Source: Moraxellaceae bacterium AER2_44_116
GTDB taxonomy: Bacteria; Pseudomonadota; Gammaproteobacteria; Pseudomonadales; Moraxellaceae
Assembly (NCBI GenBank): GCA_006546595.1
Contig: VIAD01000031.1
Location: 1 to 12,111, forward strand
Reading direction: 5' to 3'
Length of the DNA stretch: 12,111 nt
The notes under the pieces are model-generated. The model was not told where the DNA came from, did no database searches, and was given only the letters and a program-made list of their open reading frames with translations. Positions 6,459 through 11,654 of this stretch are shown piece after piece. Numbering within the stretch: position 1 is the stretch's first letter; every line of letters begins with the position of its first letter. Both the position numbers and the translations under genes were made by a program.

Positions 6459-6520
6459 ACTCTTTGTGATGCTCTCTGAGCGTTACGACTTGAAGCCCTG
6501 TCTTGTCCACAGGGCTTTTT
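6459..6520 (+). ncRNA. Predicted sar-like antisense RNA to the antirepressor mRNA
   Basis: Between the predicted start at about 6459 and the terminator T-run ending at 6520 lies a ~62-nt transcript. It is complementary to the antirepressor mRNA leader immediately upstream of the ribosome site (GAGGTG at 6453-6458). It has a small internal stem GCTC-TCT-GAGC and a strong terminal stem. P22 sar is a similarly short antisense RNA that represses ant and lies beside RHH regulator genes, the same context as here. The claim rests on promoter, terminator and position only; expression is unproven. Confidence 0.5.
6493..6520 (+). terminator. Rho-independent terminator, rightward
   Basis: AAGCCCTGT (6493-6501), a 7-nt loop and ACAGGGCTT (6509-6517) form a 9-bp stem followed by a T-run to 6520. 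On the opposite strand the stem is followed by TTCAAG, so it acts only rightward. That is against the surrounding leftward operon, so it must serve a rightward transcript. Confidence 0.8.
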
Positions 6521-6596
6521 GTTGACTAAAAATCAGAATTACATCCTTGTTGATTGCCTGTTAGGGTTATCACCACACCGTCAACACTCCTCATCC

Positions 6597-6812
6597 CTAC
6601 GCTTCTAATACTTCCGATACTTCTATTGGAATTAGTCGATAACCTGCCGCTCTAGCACTACTATGCAACTCATCATCTTTTTGTGAGATATGCGCCATGA
6701 TTGCCTCCCTACACCAAATGCTGCGCTTTTCAGCGTCAAGACCTGCGTATCGACGTATTGCGTCAAACTCTGCATCGGTTAGTGACATTGTTATTTTGTG
6801 TGGATGCTTCAT
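6597..6812 (-). CDS. Ribbon-helix-helix protein, Arc/Mnt-like
   Basis: The 71-aa protein starts MKHPHKITMSLTDAEFDAIR, a beta strand followed by helix A as in ribbon-helix-helix proteins. Helix B follows (EKRSIWCREAIMAHISQK), then a short tail. Length and pattern fit Arc/Mnt-type or CopG-type repressors. It lies between cro and the antirepressor; in P22, mnt and arc flank ant and repress it. I infer it regulates the antirepressor or the leftward promoter. It follows the Cro stop by 13 bp, with CGGA upstream. Downstream, 6448-6596 holds the antisense RNA region and a weak 22-aa ORF (6526-6594). Confidence 0.65.
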   Translation of the reverse strand: MKHPHKITMSLTDAEFDAIRRYAGLDAEKRSIWCREAIMAHISQKDDELHSSARAAGYRLIPIEVSEVLEA

Positions 6813-6825
6813 GTTTGTAATTCCG

Positions 6826-7011
6826 TTAGGCGGCTTGCTTTTTTACCTGCAACGGTTCTTTACCATTTGCCAAGTCTTTAATTTGATACACACGACCAAC
6901 AGGAATTTCGTCGTCATCCCACTGATAAACAGCGGCAGGAGTAATTCCCAACTTTTCAGCCAACTCAGAACCATTACAGCTAAGTAACTCATAAGCTTCT
7001 TGTTTAGTCAT
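6826..7011 (-). CDS. cro: Cro-like repressor
   Basis: From ATG 7011 the product is 61 aa. An upstream in-frame TTG at 7029 would add six residues, but ATG is preferred. It contains a compact HTH: MTKQEAYELLSCNGSELAEK, LGITPAAVYQWDDDEIP, then VGRVYQIKDLANG, the DicC/Cro pattern. It is divergent from cI across a region with three repressor sites, and it is the first gene of the leftward operon. This position is typical of Cro, which shuts down cI and later tempers early transcription. Basic tail QVKKQAA. The ribosome site is weak (GGTGGTG). Confidence 0.85.
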   Translation of the reverse strand: MTKQEAYELLSCNGSELAEKLGITPAAVYQWDDDEIPVGRVYQIKDLANGKEPLQVKKQAA

Positions 7012-7032
7012 TTTAGTAAACACCACCAATAA

Positions 7033-7093
7033 TAAGTTTTCTTACTGTATTTTTACACAGAAAACTTACTTAGACAAGATGTAAGATAACTTA
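7033..7093. promoter_or_regulatory. CI/Cro operator region with divergent promoters
   Basis: Three sites share TAAGTTNTCTTAC: 7033-7045 (TAAGTTTTCTTAC), 7056-7068 on the other strand (TAAGTTTTCTGTG, a half-degenerate copy) and 7081-7093 on the other strand (TAAGTTATCTTAC). Centres are 23 and 25 bp apart, like a lambda operator triplet. For cI, TTTACA (7052-7057), 17 bp and CAAGAT (7075-7080) make a weak promoter. For cro, TTGTCT and an A-rich -10 near 7050 are plausible on the minus strand. The third operator ends one base before the cI ATG, so the cI message would have almost no leader, as lambda cI from PRM. Confidence 0.75.
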
Positions 7094-7094
7094 T

Positions 7095-7751
7095 ATGAAT
7101 ACATTCGAAATCGGTGAGCGTGTCCGTGAATTACGCAAAAAACATAAAATGACTCAGGCAGAAGTGGCACGTAAAATTGGTGTCTCTAGCCCGACCATTA
7201 CCCAATGGGAAAATAATCAAACCTCCCCAAAAGGCGATAATCTTCTTAGGCTCTCTCAAGTTTTAAGTTGCTCCCCTGACTGGTTAATGAGTGGAAAAGG
7301 TCATCCCAATGACATTCACGAAAACGTGGAAGCTGCGCCACGCCTAAAAGGTCTTGTGCCAGTGATAAATGAAGTGCAAGCAGGTGCATGGACAGATATT
7401 AAGACAGGGTTTGATGAGTCTGAGATACACGAGTGGATACCCACCCTACAGGCCAATAGTCGCTATGCGTTTGCGTTGCGAGTCGTAGGGGATTCGATGG
7501 CTAATACATCGGAAAGACGTTCGCTCAGTGAAGGGATGATTGTTGTCGTTGACCCTGAGAAGCAGGCGAAGCATAGAAGCATCGTGGTCGCTCGCTTAGC
7601 AGATAGCGATAAAGCCACTGTTAAAGAGTTGGTGATTGATGGTGATAGAAGCTATTTAAGGCCGTTTAACTCACAGTATCAAATCATTCCAATAACCGAA
7701 GGTATGGTAATTATTGGAACGGTTGTGAGTGCATCGTTAGATTTGACCTAA
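7095..7751 (+). CDS. cI: CI-type phage repressor with S24/LexA peptidase domain
   Basis: The 218-aa protein has an N-terminal XRE HTH (residues ~5-65: RVRELRKKHKMTQAEVARKI, GVSSPTITQWENNQTSPKGD). A linker follows, then a C-terminal S24 domain. The Ala-Gly self-cleavage pair is A96-G97 in EVQAGAWTD, the nucleophile is S134 in VGDSMA and the general base is K177 in ATVKEL. All catalytic residues are present, so RecA-stimulated self-cleavage and SOS induction are expected. It is divergent from cro and starts next to an operator, so autoregulation is likely. No Shine-Dalgarno is evident, consistent with a near-leaderless message. The co-oriented genes to 9219 may be expressed with it in the lysogen. 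Confidence 0.95.
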   Translation: MNTFEIGERVRELRKKHKMTQAEVARKIGVSSPTITQWENNQTSPKGDNLLRLSQVLSCSPDWLMSGKGHPNDIHENVEAAPRLKGLVPVINEVQAGAWTDIKTGFDESEIHEWIPTLQANSRYAFALRVVGDSMANTSERRSLSEGMIVVVDPEKQAKHRSIVVARLADSDKATVKELVIDGDRSYLRPFNSQYQIIPITEGMVIIGTVVSASLDLT

Positions 7752-7804
7752 GTAATTTATGCTGAAGGATGGCAGCTTTATCCATCTATTAAGGAGCTAC
7801 GAAC

Positions 7805-8125
7805 ATGGATGTTAAAATTTCCAAACCCGCCCAAAAACTCATGCTCGGCATAATACTGGCCGCTACAGTCCCCCTCTTAGCCATGCAACTGTACGCAAAT
7901 GGCTATTATCATTACTTACGCGCAAAACTCAGTTTATATAGTGCGGGCATTGAAACCACCAAATTATGGGAGATTTCAAACAGTGGCATTGTCTGTGGTC
8001 GCACCAAAGGTGGCGGATGGGTACTTGTTCTTGATGTCATTTATCGAGGTGTTGTGGCTGAGGATGGGTGTATTGAGAATGTGCCGAGCTATACTTTCAT
8101 ACACTCTGAAATACCACCAAAGTAA
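7805..8125 (+). CDS. Small membrane-anchored protein in the cI operon
   Basis: The 106-aa protein has AAGGAG eight bases before its ATG and lies 53 bp after cI with no terminator between. Residues ~10-28 (KLMLGIILAATVPLLAMQL) form one membrane anchor or uncleaved signal. The remaining ~75 residues carry two cysteines (IVCGRTKGGGW and EDGCIE) that could form a disulfide if the domain is periplasmic. No family is recognised. Its location directly after cI suggests expression in lysogens, so a superinfection-exclusion or lysogenic-conversion role is possible but unproven. Confidence 0.75.
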   Translation: MDVKISKPAQKLMLGIILAATVPLLAMQLYANGYYHYLRAKLSLYSAGIETTKLWEISNSGIVCGRTKGGGWVLVLDVIYRGVVAEDGCIENVPSYTFIHSEIPPK

Positions 8126-8195
8126 AAATAGTTTATTTCTTGTTCTTTTTGCAGTATTCTGAAAACACCAAACTCATTTATAAAGGGGAAGGAGC

Positions 8196-8396
8196 ATGAA
8201 ATTTCTTTTCCGCAAATCTGATAAAAAAGAAGCGGTTCACTCTCAAAAAGAGATGACAGACGCATTAAATCGTGCATTAGATAATTGCGGCAAGGCAATG
8301 TACGACTCAATTGAAATATATAATGCATCCAGAAATAAGGTCGAAGGAGAAATTAGGCGTGGCGCACGAATCACAAAACACGAAATCAATCTTTGA
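8196..8396 (+). CDS. 66-aa charged protein in the cI operon
   Basis: A strong ribosome site (GGGGAAGGAG) lies just before the ATG. The peptide begins with a basic stretch (MKFLFRKSDKKEAV), then a probable helix (SQKEMTDALNRALDNCGKAM) and a Lys/Arg-rich tail (NKVEGEIRRGARITKHEINL). Its last 38 bp overlap the following gene, whose GTG start has its own AAGGAG inside this ORF, so the two are translationally linked. No family recognised. The tight pairing with the 286-aa gene suggests a two-protein unit. Confidence 0.65.
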   Translation: MKFLFRKSDKKEAVHSQKEMTDALNRALDNCGKAMYDSIEIYNASRNKVEGEIRRGARITKHEINL

Positions 8397-9219
8397 TTTT
8401 TTGTATTTAGACACAGGGAAAATTAAATCTTTCTATGCGCAATTAACAGGAAATGGCGCATTGACAAGCCTAAAACAGACCAACCATTTAGCAGACGGCC
8501 GTAATTTTGAGGCGTCAGCTGGCATTCCACTAACAACAAGCGGAAAAGGTGGTACATCGCACCTTGCCTCTCAAGGCAGTGAAACACAATATGATGCAAC
8601 GCCTACTATGCCTCGTGAAATGATAAATCGTTTAGATGAACTTGGCTTCATATATCGTGACTTAAATGAAAGCATGTTGGGGAATTTAGTTTTGTACAAA
8701 GGCACATTAGGTGTTGTGGATATTGCAGGTACGAAAGACTTGGTGGAGCCGACTTTAAATATTTTTATTAGTGAGCAATTACAAGGCGGCAATGCTGCAC
8801 AAAAAAAAGAGGCTCAAGAACTAAAAAAATCCCTAAAAGATATTGTACAAGTTGTAAAAGTATTACCATTTGCTTTAGAAGCTAGGTTATTAGTTAACTC
8901 TGGTAAAGAAGATGATAGTGGGATACCTCTTTTAGATGAAGTGTGGATGACTTTAAGTCGTGAAGAAATGGTCGGCAGTACACATGACCTGAATTTCAAA
9001 CATGGCAGTTATTTGGCAGGTGAATGGTTTGTAATCGGCGTACTTGATGCTACACCATTTGATGGCTTCAATATTTCTGAATCTGAATCTGGAATGCGAC
9101 AAGGCGTTCATGCTCTAACAAGCATGATGAAAAATCAATTTGGAAGACCTGAATCAGCTTATGGTTTAACTCCTATTGCAATATTTAGAGTTATCAAACC
9201 GAAAACCCAAGAAGTTTAG
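8359..9219 (+). CDS. 286-aa cytoplasmic protein of unknown function, cI operon (DUF6414-like?)
   Basis: The start is GTG 8359, eight bases after AAGGAGA; an in-frame ATG at 8311 lacks a ribosome site. The N-terminus reads VAHESQNTKSIFDFLYLD, followed by TGKIKSFYAQLTG. The (F)LYLDxxxIxSFYAQL pattern recalls DUF6414-type proteins, a tentative match from memory. The middle has EEMVGSTH-type mixed alpha/beta sequence and a helical KKEAQELKKSLKDIVQVVKV region. No signal peptide or membrane segment is seen, so it is probably cytoplasmic. It is the last gene of the cI transcript and third in a membrane protein/small protein/soluble protein cassette. A defence or exclusion role is inferred from position only. 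Confidence 0.75.
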   Translation: MAHESQNTKSIFDFLYLDTGKIKSFYAQLTGNGALTSLKQTNHLADGRNFEASAGIPLTTSGKGGTSHLASQGSETQYDATPTMPREMINRLDELGFIYRDLNESMLGNLVLYKGTLGVVDIAGTKDLVEPTLNIFISEQLQGGNAAQKKEAQELKKSLKDIVQVVKVLPFALEARLLVNSGKEDDSGIPLLDEVWMTLSREEMVGSTHDLNFKHGSYLAGEWFVIGVLDATPFDGFNISESESGMRQGVHALTSMMKNQFGRPESAYGLTPIAIFRVIKPKTQEV

Positions 9220-9246
9220 TTGCAAGCTCTTTAACAAGGACGTTAA

Positions 9247-9365
9247 ATGTACGACATCGAAAAACATCTGTCTCACCGTCTACTGGCGCAAAATTACGCA
9301 TCACATTAATTGCTGCGTTTGCTATTCTTGGCGTGCTCGAATTTATTCAATGGTTTTCTTCGTAG
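9247..9365 (+). pseudogene. Frameshifted small membrane protein gene
   Basis: ATG 9247 has AGGA seven bases upstream and reads MYDIEKHLSHRLLAQNYASH, then stops at 9309. A second frame over the same DNA continues TGAKLRITLIAAFAILGVLE and on to FIQWFSS, with stop TAG at 9363-9365. It carries a clear membrane helix but has no start codon. Joining the two by one frameshift near 9270-9290 gives a sensible ~38-aa membrane protein. This is either a decayed gene, a sequencing error or a programmed shift. Its 3' end overlaps the convergent gene at 9343-9549. Confidence 0.45.
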
Positions 9366-9549
9366 GCCGTTCAGTCAAACTATTCTTATAATCACCGATA
9401 AAACCATAATCAGGCGCAGGTATCGGCTCGGAAAACCAAAAATCAGTAAATGCTGCGACATTAGGCTTACAGAACCAAAAGGCCTTTCCATTGTCATCAA
9501 TTGCCCACCAACGCGCCAATTTTGGTGCTTTAGACCAATCCCCTTTCAT
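9343..9549 (-). CDS. Small phage protein (W-x-APKLARWWAIDDNGKAFWF)
   Basis: This 68-aa ORF is on the minus strand amid rightward genes. It reads MKGDWSKAPKLARWWAIDDN, then GKAFWFCKPN and FWFSEPIPAPDYGF. The pattern W-x-x-AP-x-x-A-x-x-x-A-x-D-x-x-G-x-x-x-W-(F/Y) is familiar from small phage proteins of unknown function, many encoded alone or in early operons. Tryptophan and aromatic content are very high for a chance ORF. No strong ribosome site precedes the ATG. Its isolation suggests an independent cargo gene or its own promoter in the 9550-9690 gap. Confidence 0.6.
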   Translation of the reverse strand: MKGDWSKAPKLARWWAIDDNGKAFWFCKPNVAAFTDFWFSEPIPAPDYGFIGDYKNSLTERPTKKTIE

Positions 9550-9686
9550 TGTATAAACTTAGTTTCTAAAGCATAACTCATAACGTCATTACTACATGCA
9601 ACCGATACCCCCATCATTAGCTCATATCCCCAAATTGAAATTATTCTAAACAAAAACCACCAATTGATTAAATTTCAATCAAACAA

Positions 9687-9737
9687 TAAGTTATCTTACT
9701 AGGTTTTCTTGCATTAAAAAGTAAGGCAACTTATATT
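9687..9737 (+). promoter_or_regulatory. Second CI-type operator cluster over a rightward promoter
   Basis: TAAGTTATCTTAC at 9687-9699 is identical to the cI-proximal operator (7081-7093, opposite strand). TAGGTTTTCTTGC at 9700-9712 matches TAAGTTTTCTTAC at 11 of 13 bases. GTAAGGCAACTTA at 9721-9733 (reverse TAAGTTGCCTTAC) matches at 11 of 13. A promoter TTGCAT (9709-9714), 17 bp, TATATT (9732-9737) is covered by the sites. The operon starting at 9771 would thus be repressed by CI. The inverted repeat CCATAC...GTATGG (9742-9759) follows and touches the GGAG ribosome site. The rest of 9550-9686 is AT-rich with nothing I can assign. Confidence 0.75.
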
Positions 9738-9770
9738 TGTTCCATACCACCCCGTATGGAGCAACACAAA

Positions 9771-9983
9771 ATGAGCATCTTAAACAGTTCAATGACCCGC
9801 ACCAGAGCCTACCAAGAAGCAGTCGCTCACGAAGTTTTCAAACGCGAACACGCTGCTGAACAATCTGCAAAACAAGCTGAATACCAACATTACGCAAATC
9901 GCCGCAGTCTTGACGATGACGAATTCCGCGCATCGTGCGGAGTGGGATCAACCAATTTTGGCACACCACCACGCCGCCGCTAA
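9771..9983 (+). CDS. Small hydrophilic protein, first gene of the rightward operon
   Basis: The start is ATG 9771, nine bases after GGAG; an in-frame ATG at 9756 lacks a ribosome site. The 70-aa product is hydrophilic and helical (MTRTRAYQEAVAHEVFKREH, AAEQSAKQAEYQHYANRR). It ends in an unusual glycine/proline/arginine tail (GVGSTNFGTPPRRR). No family is recognised. Being first behind a CI-controlled promoter, it would be expressed early on induction. A basic tail plus a coiled helix would suit nucleic-acid or protein binding, but this is speculation. Confidence 0.65.
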   Translation: MSILNSSMTRTRAYQEAVAHEVFKREHAAEQSAKQAEYQHYANRRSLDDDEFRASCGVGSTNFGTPPRRR

Positions 9984-10003
9984 TCACTTCACCACATATT
10001 AAA

Positions 10004-10023
10004 AAGCCCCTATTTTGGGGCTT
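10004..10023 (-). terminator. Rho-independent terminator, leftward (possibly bidirectional)
   Basis: AAGCCCC (10004-10010), loop tatttt and GGGGCTT (10017-10023) form a 7-bp GC-rich stem. Read leftward it is followed by TTTTTAATATG, a good terminator tail; read rightward only two T residues follow. It would stop leftward transcripts coming from the integrase side and may attenuate rightward ones after the 70-aa gene. Confidence 0.6.
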
Positions 10024-10072
10024 AGGTCATCAAGAAACACCACAGTTAAAACAAAAAGATGAGGTAAGCAAA

Positions 10073-10267
10073 ATGGAATTACTCATTCTGGCTTTATTGG
10101 CCATTTTTGCGATCGAAGAAATACGCGCGTTTTTAAGCCGTAAGCAGTTTGCACAAATGATGATGAAGCAGCTCTTAGTAACTCAAGAGCCTAAACCCAA
10201 AGCAGTTGAGCCAACAGTCACCAAACAATTGGCCATTCGTGCCAGTTATGAACTGGAGTGCCAATAA
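10073..10267 (+). CDS. 64-aa single-pass membrane protein
   Basis: The start is ATG 10073, seven bases after GAGGTAAG. Residues 1-17 (MELLILALLAIFAIEEI) form one membrane helix. The rest is basic and hydrophilic (RKQFAQMMMKQLLVTQEPKP) with Pro/Lys repeats, ending YELECQ. Small membrane proteins like this are common in early phage operons and have no known family here. The next gene begins one base after its stop and has its own GGAG inside this ORF. Confidence 0.6.
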   Translation: MELLILALLAIFAIEEIRAFLSRKQFAQMMMKQLLVTQEPKPKAVEPTVTKQLAIRASYELECQ

Positions 10268-10268
10268 C

Positions 10269-10415
10269 GTGAAAAACACGCTAATGCTAATCATCTTCTG
10301 GGTGATCTTTGTGGGTGCGTTTGGTTTGACTGGCCAAGGCGATTACGACTATCGCTGCCTTCAGGCACATAAAGCGAACCCTGCCGAAACCTGTCCTCTA
10401 GGAGCTAATCCATGA
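10269..10415 (+). CDS. 48-aa membrane or secreted mini-protein (GTG start)
   Basis: GTG 10269 has GGAG ten bases upstream; the longer in-frame ATG 10206 would start inside the previous gene without a ribosome site. The peptide (V)KNTLMLIIFWVIFVGAFGLT has one hydrophobic segment. A polar tail follows with two cysteines (YRCLQAHKANPAETCPLGAN) that could pair outside the membrane. Its stop overlaps the next ATG as ATGA. Function unknown. Confidence 0.55.
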   Translation: MKNTLMLIIFWVIFVGAFGLTGQGDYDYRCLQAHKANPAETCPLGANP

Positions 10416-10885
10416 ACTTAAAAACATTAATCATCTATGGCCATGTGTCATCCGATGATGAATTGCAGATTTATGGCAACCGCGATGGCTTGTTTGCATT
10501 GCGTAATGCCGTAAATCGCGCACTGGCAACCAATGGTCGTTTTGTTGCGGATGTTGTCGGCAAAACATCGCCGTATAACGTGCAAGTCAACTGCAAAACG
10601 GATGATGTGTTAGCGCGTATGCCTGACCCTCTCACCTACTGTGAAGAAGGCGTTGATGACGAATCTATCCTTAATTGGATTGATACCAACAAGGCTAAAG
10701 TCATCACACATGAAGGTTGGATGACTAAGGTTTCTTGGGGTGACTGGCAGAGTCCTAAATCAGCAATGGGCAAGAATGTGCGTGAAGCTGTCATCAATGC
10801 CATGAATTTAACAACCACATCGGCAAGCGTATTACCTGTTGTTGCCGCTAATGCAAACACTTGGAGGATACATGGCAACTCTTAA
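10412..10885 (+). CDS. Conserved-looking hypothetical protein, 157 aa
   Basis: GGAG lies eight bases before ATG 10412, and the start overlaps the preceding stop as ATGA. The N-terminal region reads LIIYGHVSSDDELQIYGNRD, then GLFALRNAVNRALATNGRFV, an alpha/beta pattern. The C-terminal part has GWMTKVSWGDWQSPKSAM and an Ala/Val/Thr-rich tail. No catalytic motif or known domain is recognised. The last 14 bp overlap the next gene. As the largest gene of the rightward operon it is probably functional, but its role is unknown. Confidence 0.7.
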   Translation: MNLKTLIIYGHVSSDDELQIYGNRDGLFALRNAVNRALATNGRFVADVVGKTSPYNVQVNCKTDDVLARMPDPLTYCEEGVDDESILNWIDTNKAKVITHEGWMTKVSWGDWQSPKSAMGKNVREAVINAMNLTTTSASVLPVVAANANTWRIHGNS

Positions 10886-11144
10886 AGTCGGTGACATCGT
10901 TGCGCCAATTGATCCGAACCGACCGCTTATGTGCAGTACCAAAGTTTATCCGCACGCCATTGTGTGCTCTCTTTTCCCGTTTATTTTGGTGTCTGAGTGT
11001 ACCGAAATGCGTTGGAGCAAACGTGAACAACATCAATTCAATGTGATTGGTACGGCCTCAGACAAGGTGTTGCATGAGTGCATTAATCGAATAAAGCGCG
11101 ACCATAAAATTTCAACCACTCAACTCGGAGGCTTTCGCAATTGA
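10872..11144 (+). CDS. Small phage protein, 90 aa (KVGDIVAP ... FILVSE ... MRWSK)
   Basis: The start is ATG 10872, preceded by GGAGG; an in-frame ATG at 10839 has none. The product begins MATLKVGDIVAPIDPNR and contains YPHAIVCSLFPFILVSECTE, then MRWSKREQHQFNVIG. The order of a 'VGD' strand, a 'PFILVSE' strand and an 'MRWS' strand looks like a small beta-barrel protein found in many phage early operons without known function. The stop shares TTGA with the next tiny ORF. Confidence 0.65.
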   Translation: MATLKVGDIVAPIDPNRPLMCSTKVYPHAIVCSLFPFILVSECTEMRWSKREQHQFNVIGTASDKVLHECINRIKRDHKISTTQLGGFRN

Positions 11145-11224
11145 TTAACTCAAACAAAGACGACGATGAACTAGATCACGAGCTATACGACCCGTGGGAT
11201 AACTTAGACCCAGATGACGAGTAA
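11141..11224 (+). CDS. Tiny 27-aa very acidic ORF (TTG start)
   Basis: TTG 11141 overlaps the preceding TGA as TTGA and has GGAGG nine bases upstream, inside the preceding gene. The peptide (L)INSNKDDDELDHELYDPWDN plus LDPDDE has twelve Asp/Glu in 27 residues. Such Asp/Glu-rich mini-proteins in phages sometimes mimic DNA, but that is only a possibility here. The strong ribosome site and the coupling are the evidence that it is translated. Confidence 0.45.
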   Translation: MINSNKDDDELDHELYDPWDNLDPDDE

Positions 11225-11259
11225 AAATCACGACTCAGCACACGTTATGTCTAGCTAAT

Positions 11260-11319
11260 GCGTGATGCTGTTTAGTTAACCAGTGCTAGAACCTGATGAA
11301 GCTCGCCGCGTGATGCTGT
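11260..11319. repeat. Direct repeat GCGTGATGCTGT upstream of the excisionase gene
   Basis: GCGTGATGCTGT occurs at 11260-11271 and 11308-11319, 48 bp apart. It lies in a stretch (11225-11421) with no convincing gene, only a 19-aa GTG ORF near 11283-11342 with no ribosome site. Repeated short sites beside xis and int can be arm-type integrase or Xis sites; this is a guess from position. Confidence 0.4.
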
Positions 11320-11341
11320 GGCAGACACTAAATGCCGAGTG

Positions 11342-11400
11342 ACTACCGTAAGTAGTTTTTTATGCAAACCCCAAACCTAATAACAAGACTTTTTAGGTTT
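11342..11400 (+). terminator. Weak terminator and inverted repeat before the excisionase gene
   Basis: ACTAC (11342-11346), loop cgtaa and GTAGT (11352-11356) are followed by five T residues, a short terminator for the rightward operon. Just downstream, AAACCTAA (11373-11380) and TTAGGTTT (11393-11400) form a second perfect 8-bp inverted repeat with a 12-nt loop, more like an operator for the excisionase gene. Both are weak predictions. Confidence 0.35.
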
Positions 11401-11421
11401 AACAACTGTGGGAGATACAAA

Positions 11422-11646
11422 ATGACTGCTGCAAAAGGATATTGGTCAACTAAAGACTTGTGCCATCGTTTTCGTTGTACGCGTTGCACAATAAATAGAT
11501 GGATGAGGCGTGATAAACTTCCATTTCCAAAACCCAAAATAATGGCTACTGGTAGTCAAAACTTGTGGTCGATTGATGATGTTCAAAAATGGGAAATTGA
11601 ATGTGTTATTTCTCAAAATCCAGAACTTGCTAATCAGGCCGCATAG
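11422..11646 (+). CDS. xis: AlpA/Xis-like excisionase
   Basis: The start is ATG 11422 behind GGGAGA; an in-frame ATG at 11362 has no ribosome site. The 74-aa product has the AlpA/MerR-type winged-helix pattern: GYWSTKDLCHRFRCTRCTIN, RWMRRDKLPFPKP, then WSIDDVQKWEIE. This is the usual fold of small excisionases and AlpA regulators that control or assist integrase. It is convergent with the integrase gene, stops nearly touching, and the stem GCATA/TATGC (11641-11655) spans both stops. It may drive excision together with the integrase when that is intact. Confidence 0.8.
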   Translation: MTAAKGYWSTKDLCHRFRCTRCTINRWMRRDKLPFPKPKIMATGSQNLWSIDDVQKWEIECVISQNPELANQAA

Positions 11647-11654
11647 TTTTTATG

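Noticed and set aside
6526..6594. 22-aa leftward ORF between the RHH gene and the antirepressor
   Set aside because: The ATG has only GTAGGG directly abutting it and the peptide has no recognisable feature, so it was not listed as a gene.
8311..8358. Upstream ATG start for the 286-aa gene
   Set aside because: No ribosome site precedes it, whereas GTG 8359 has AAGGAGA at ideal spacing.
9176..9391. Rightward 71-aa ORF across the end of the 286-aa gene
   Set aside because: It has a Cys/Lys-rich random-looking composition, no ribosome site and overlaps better-supported frames.
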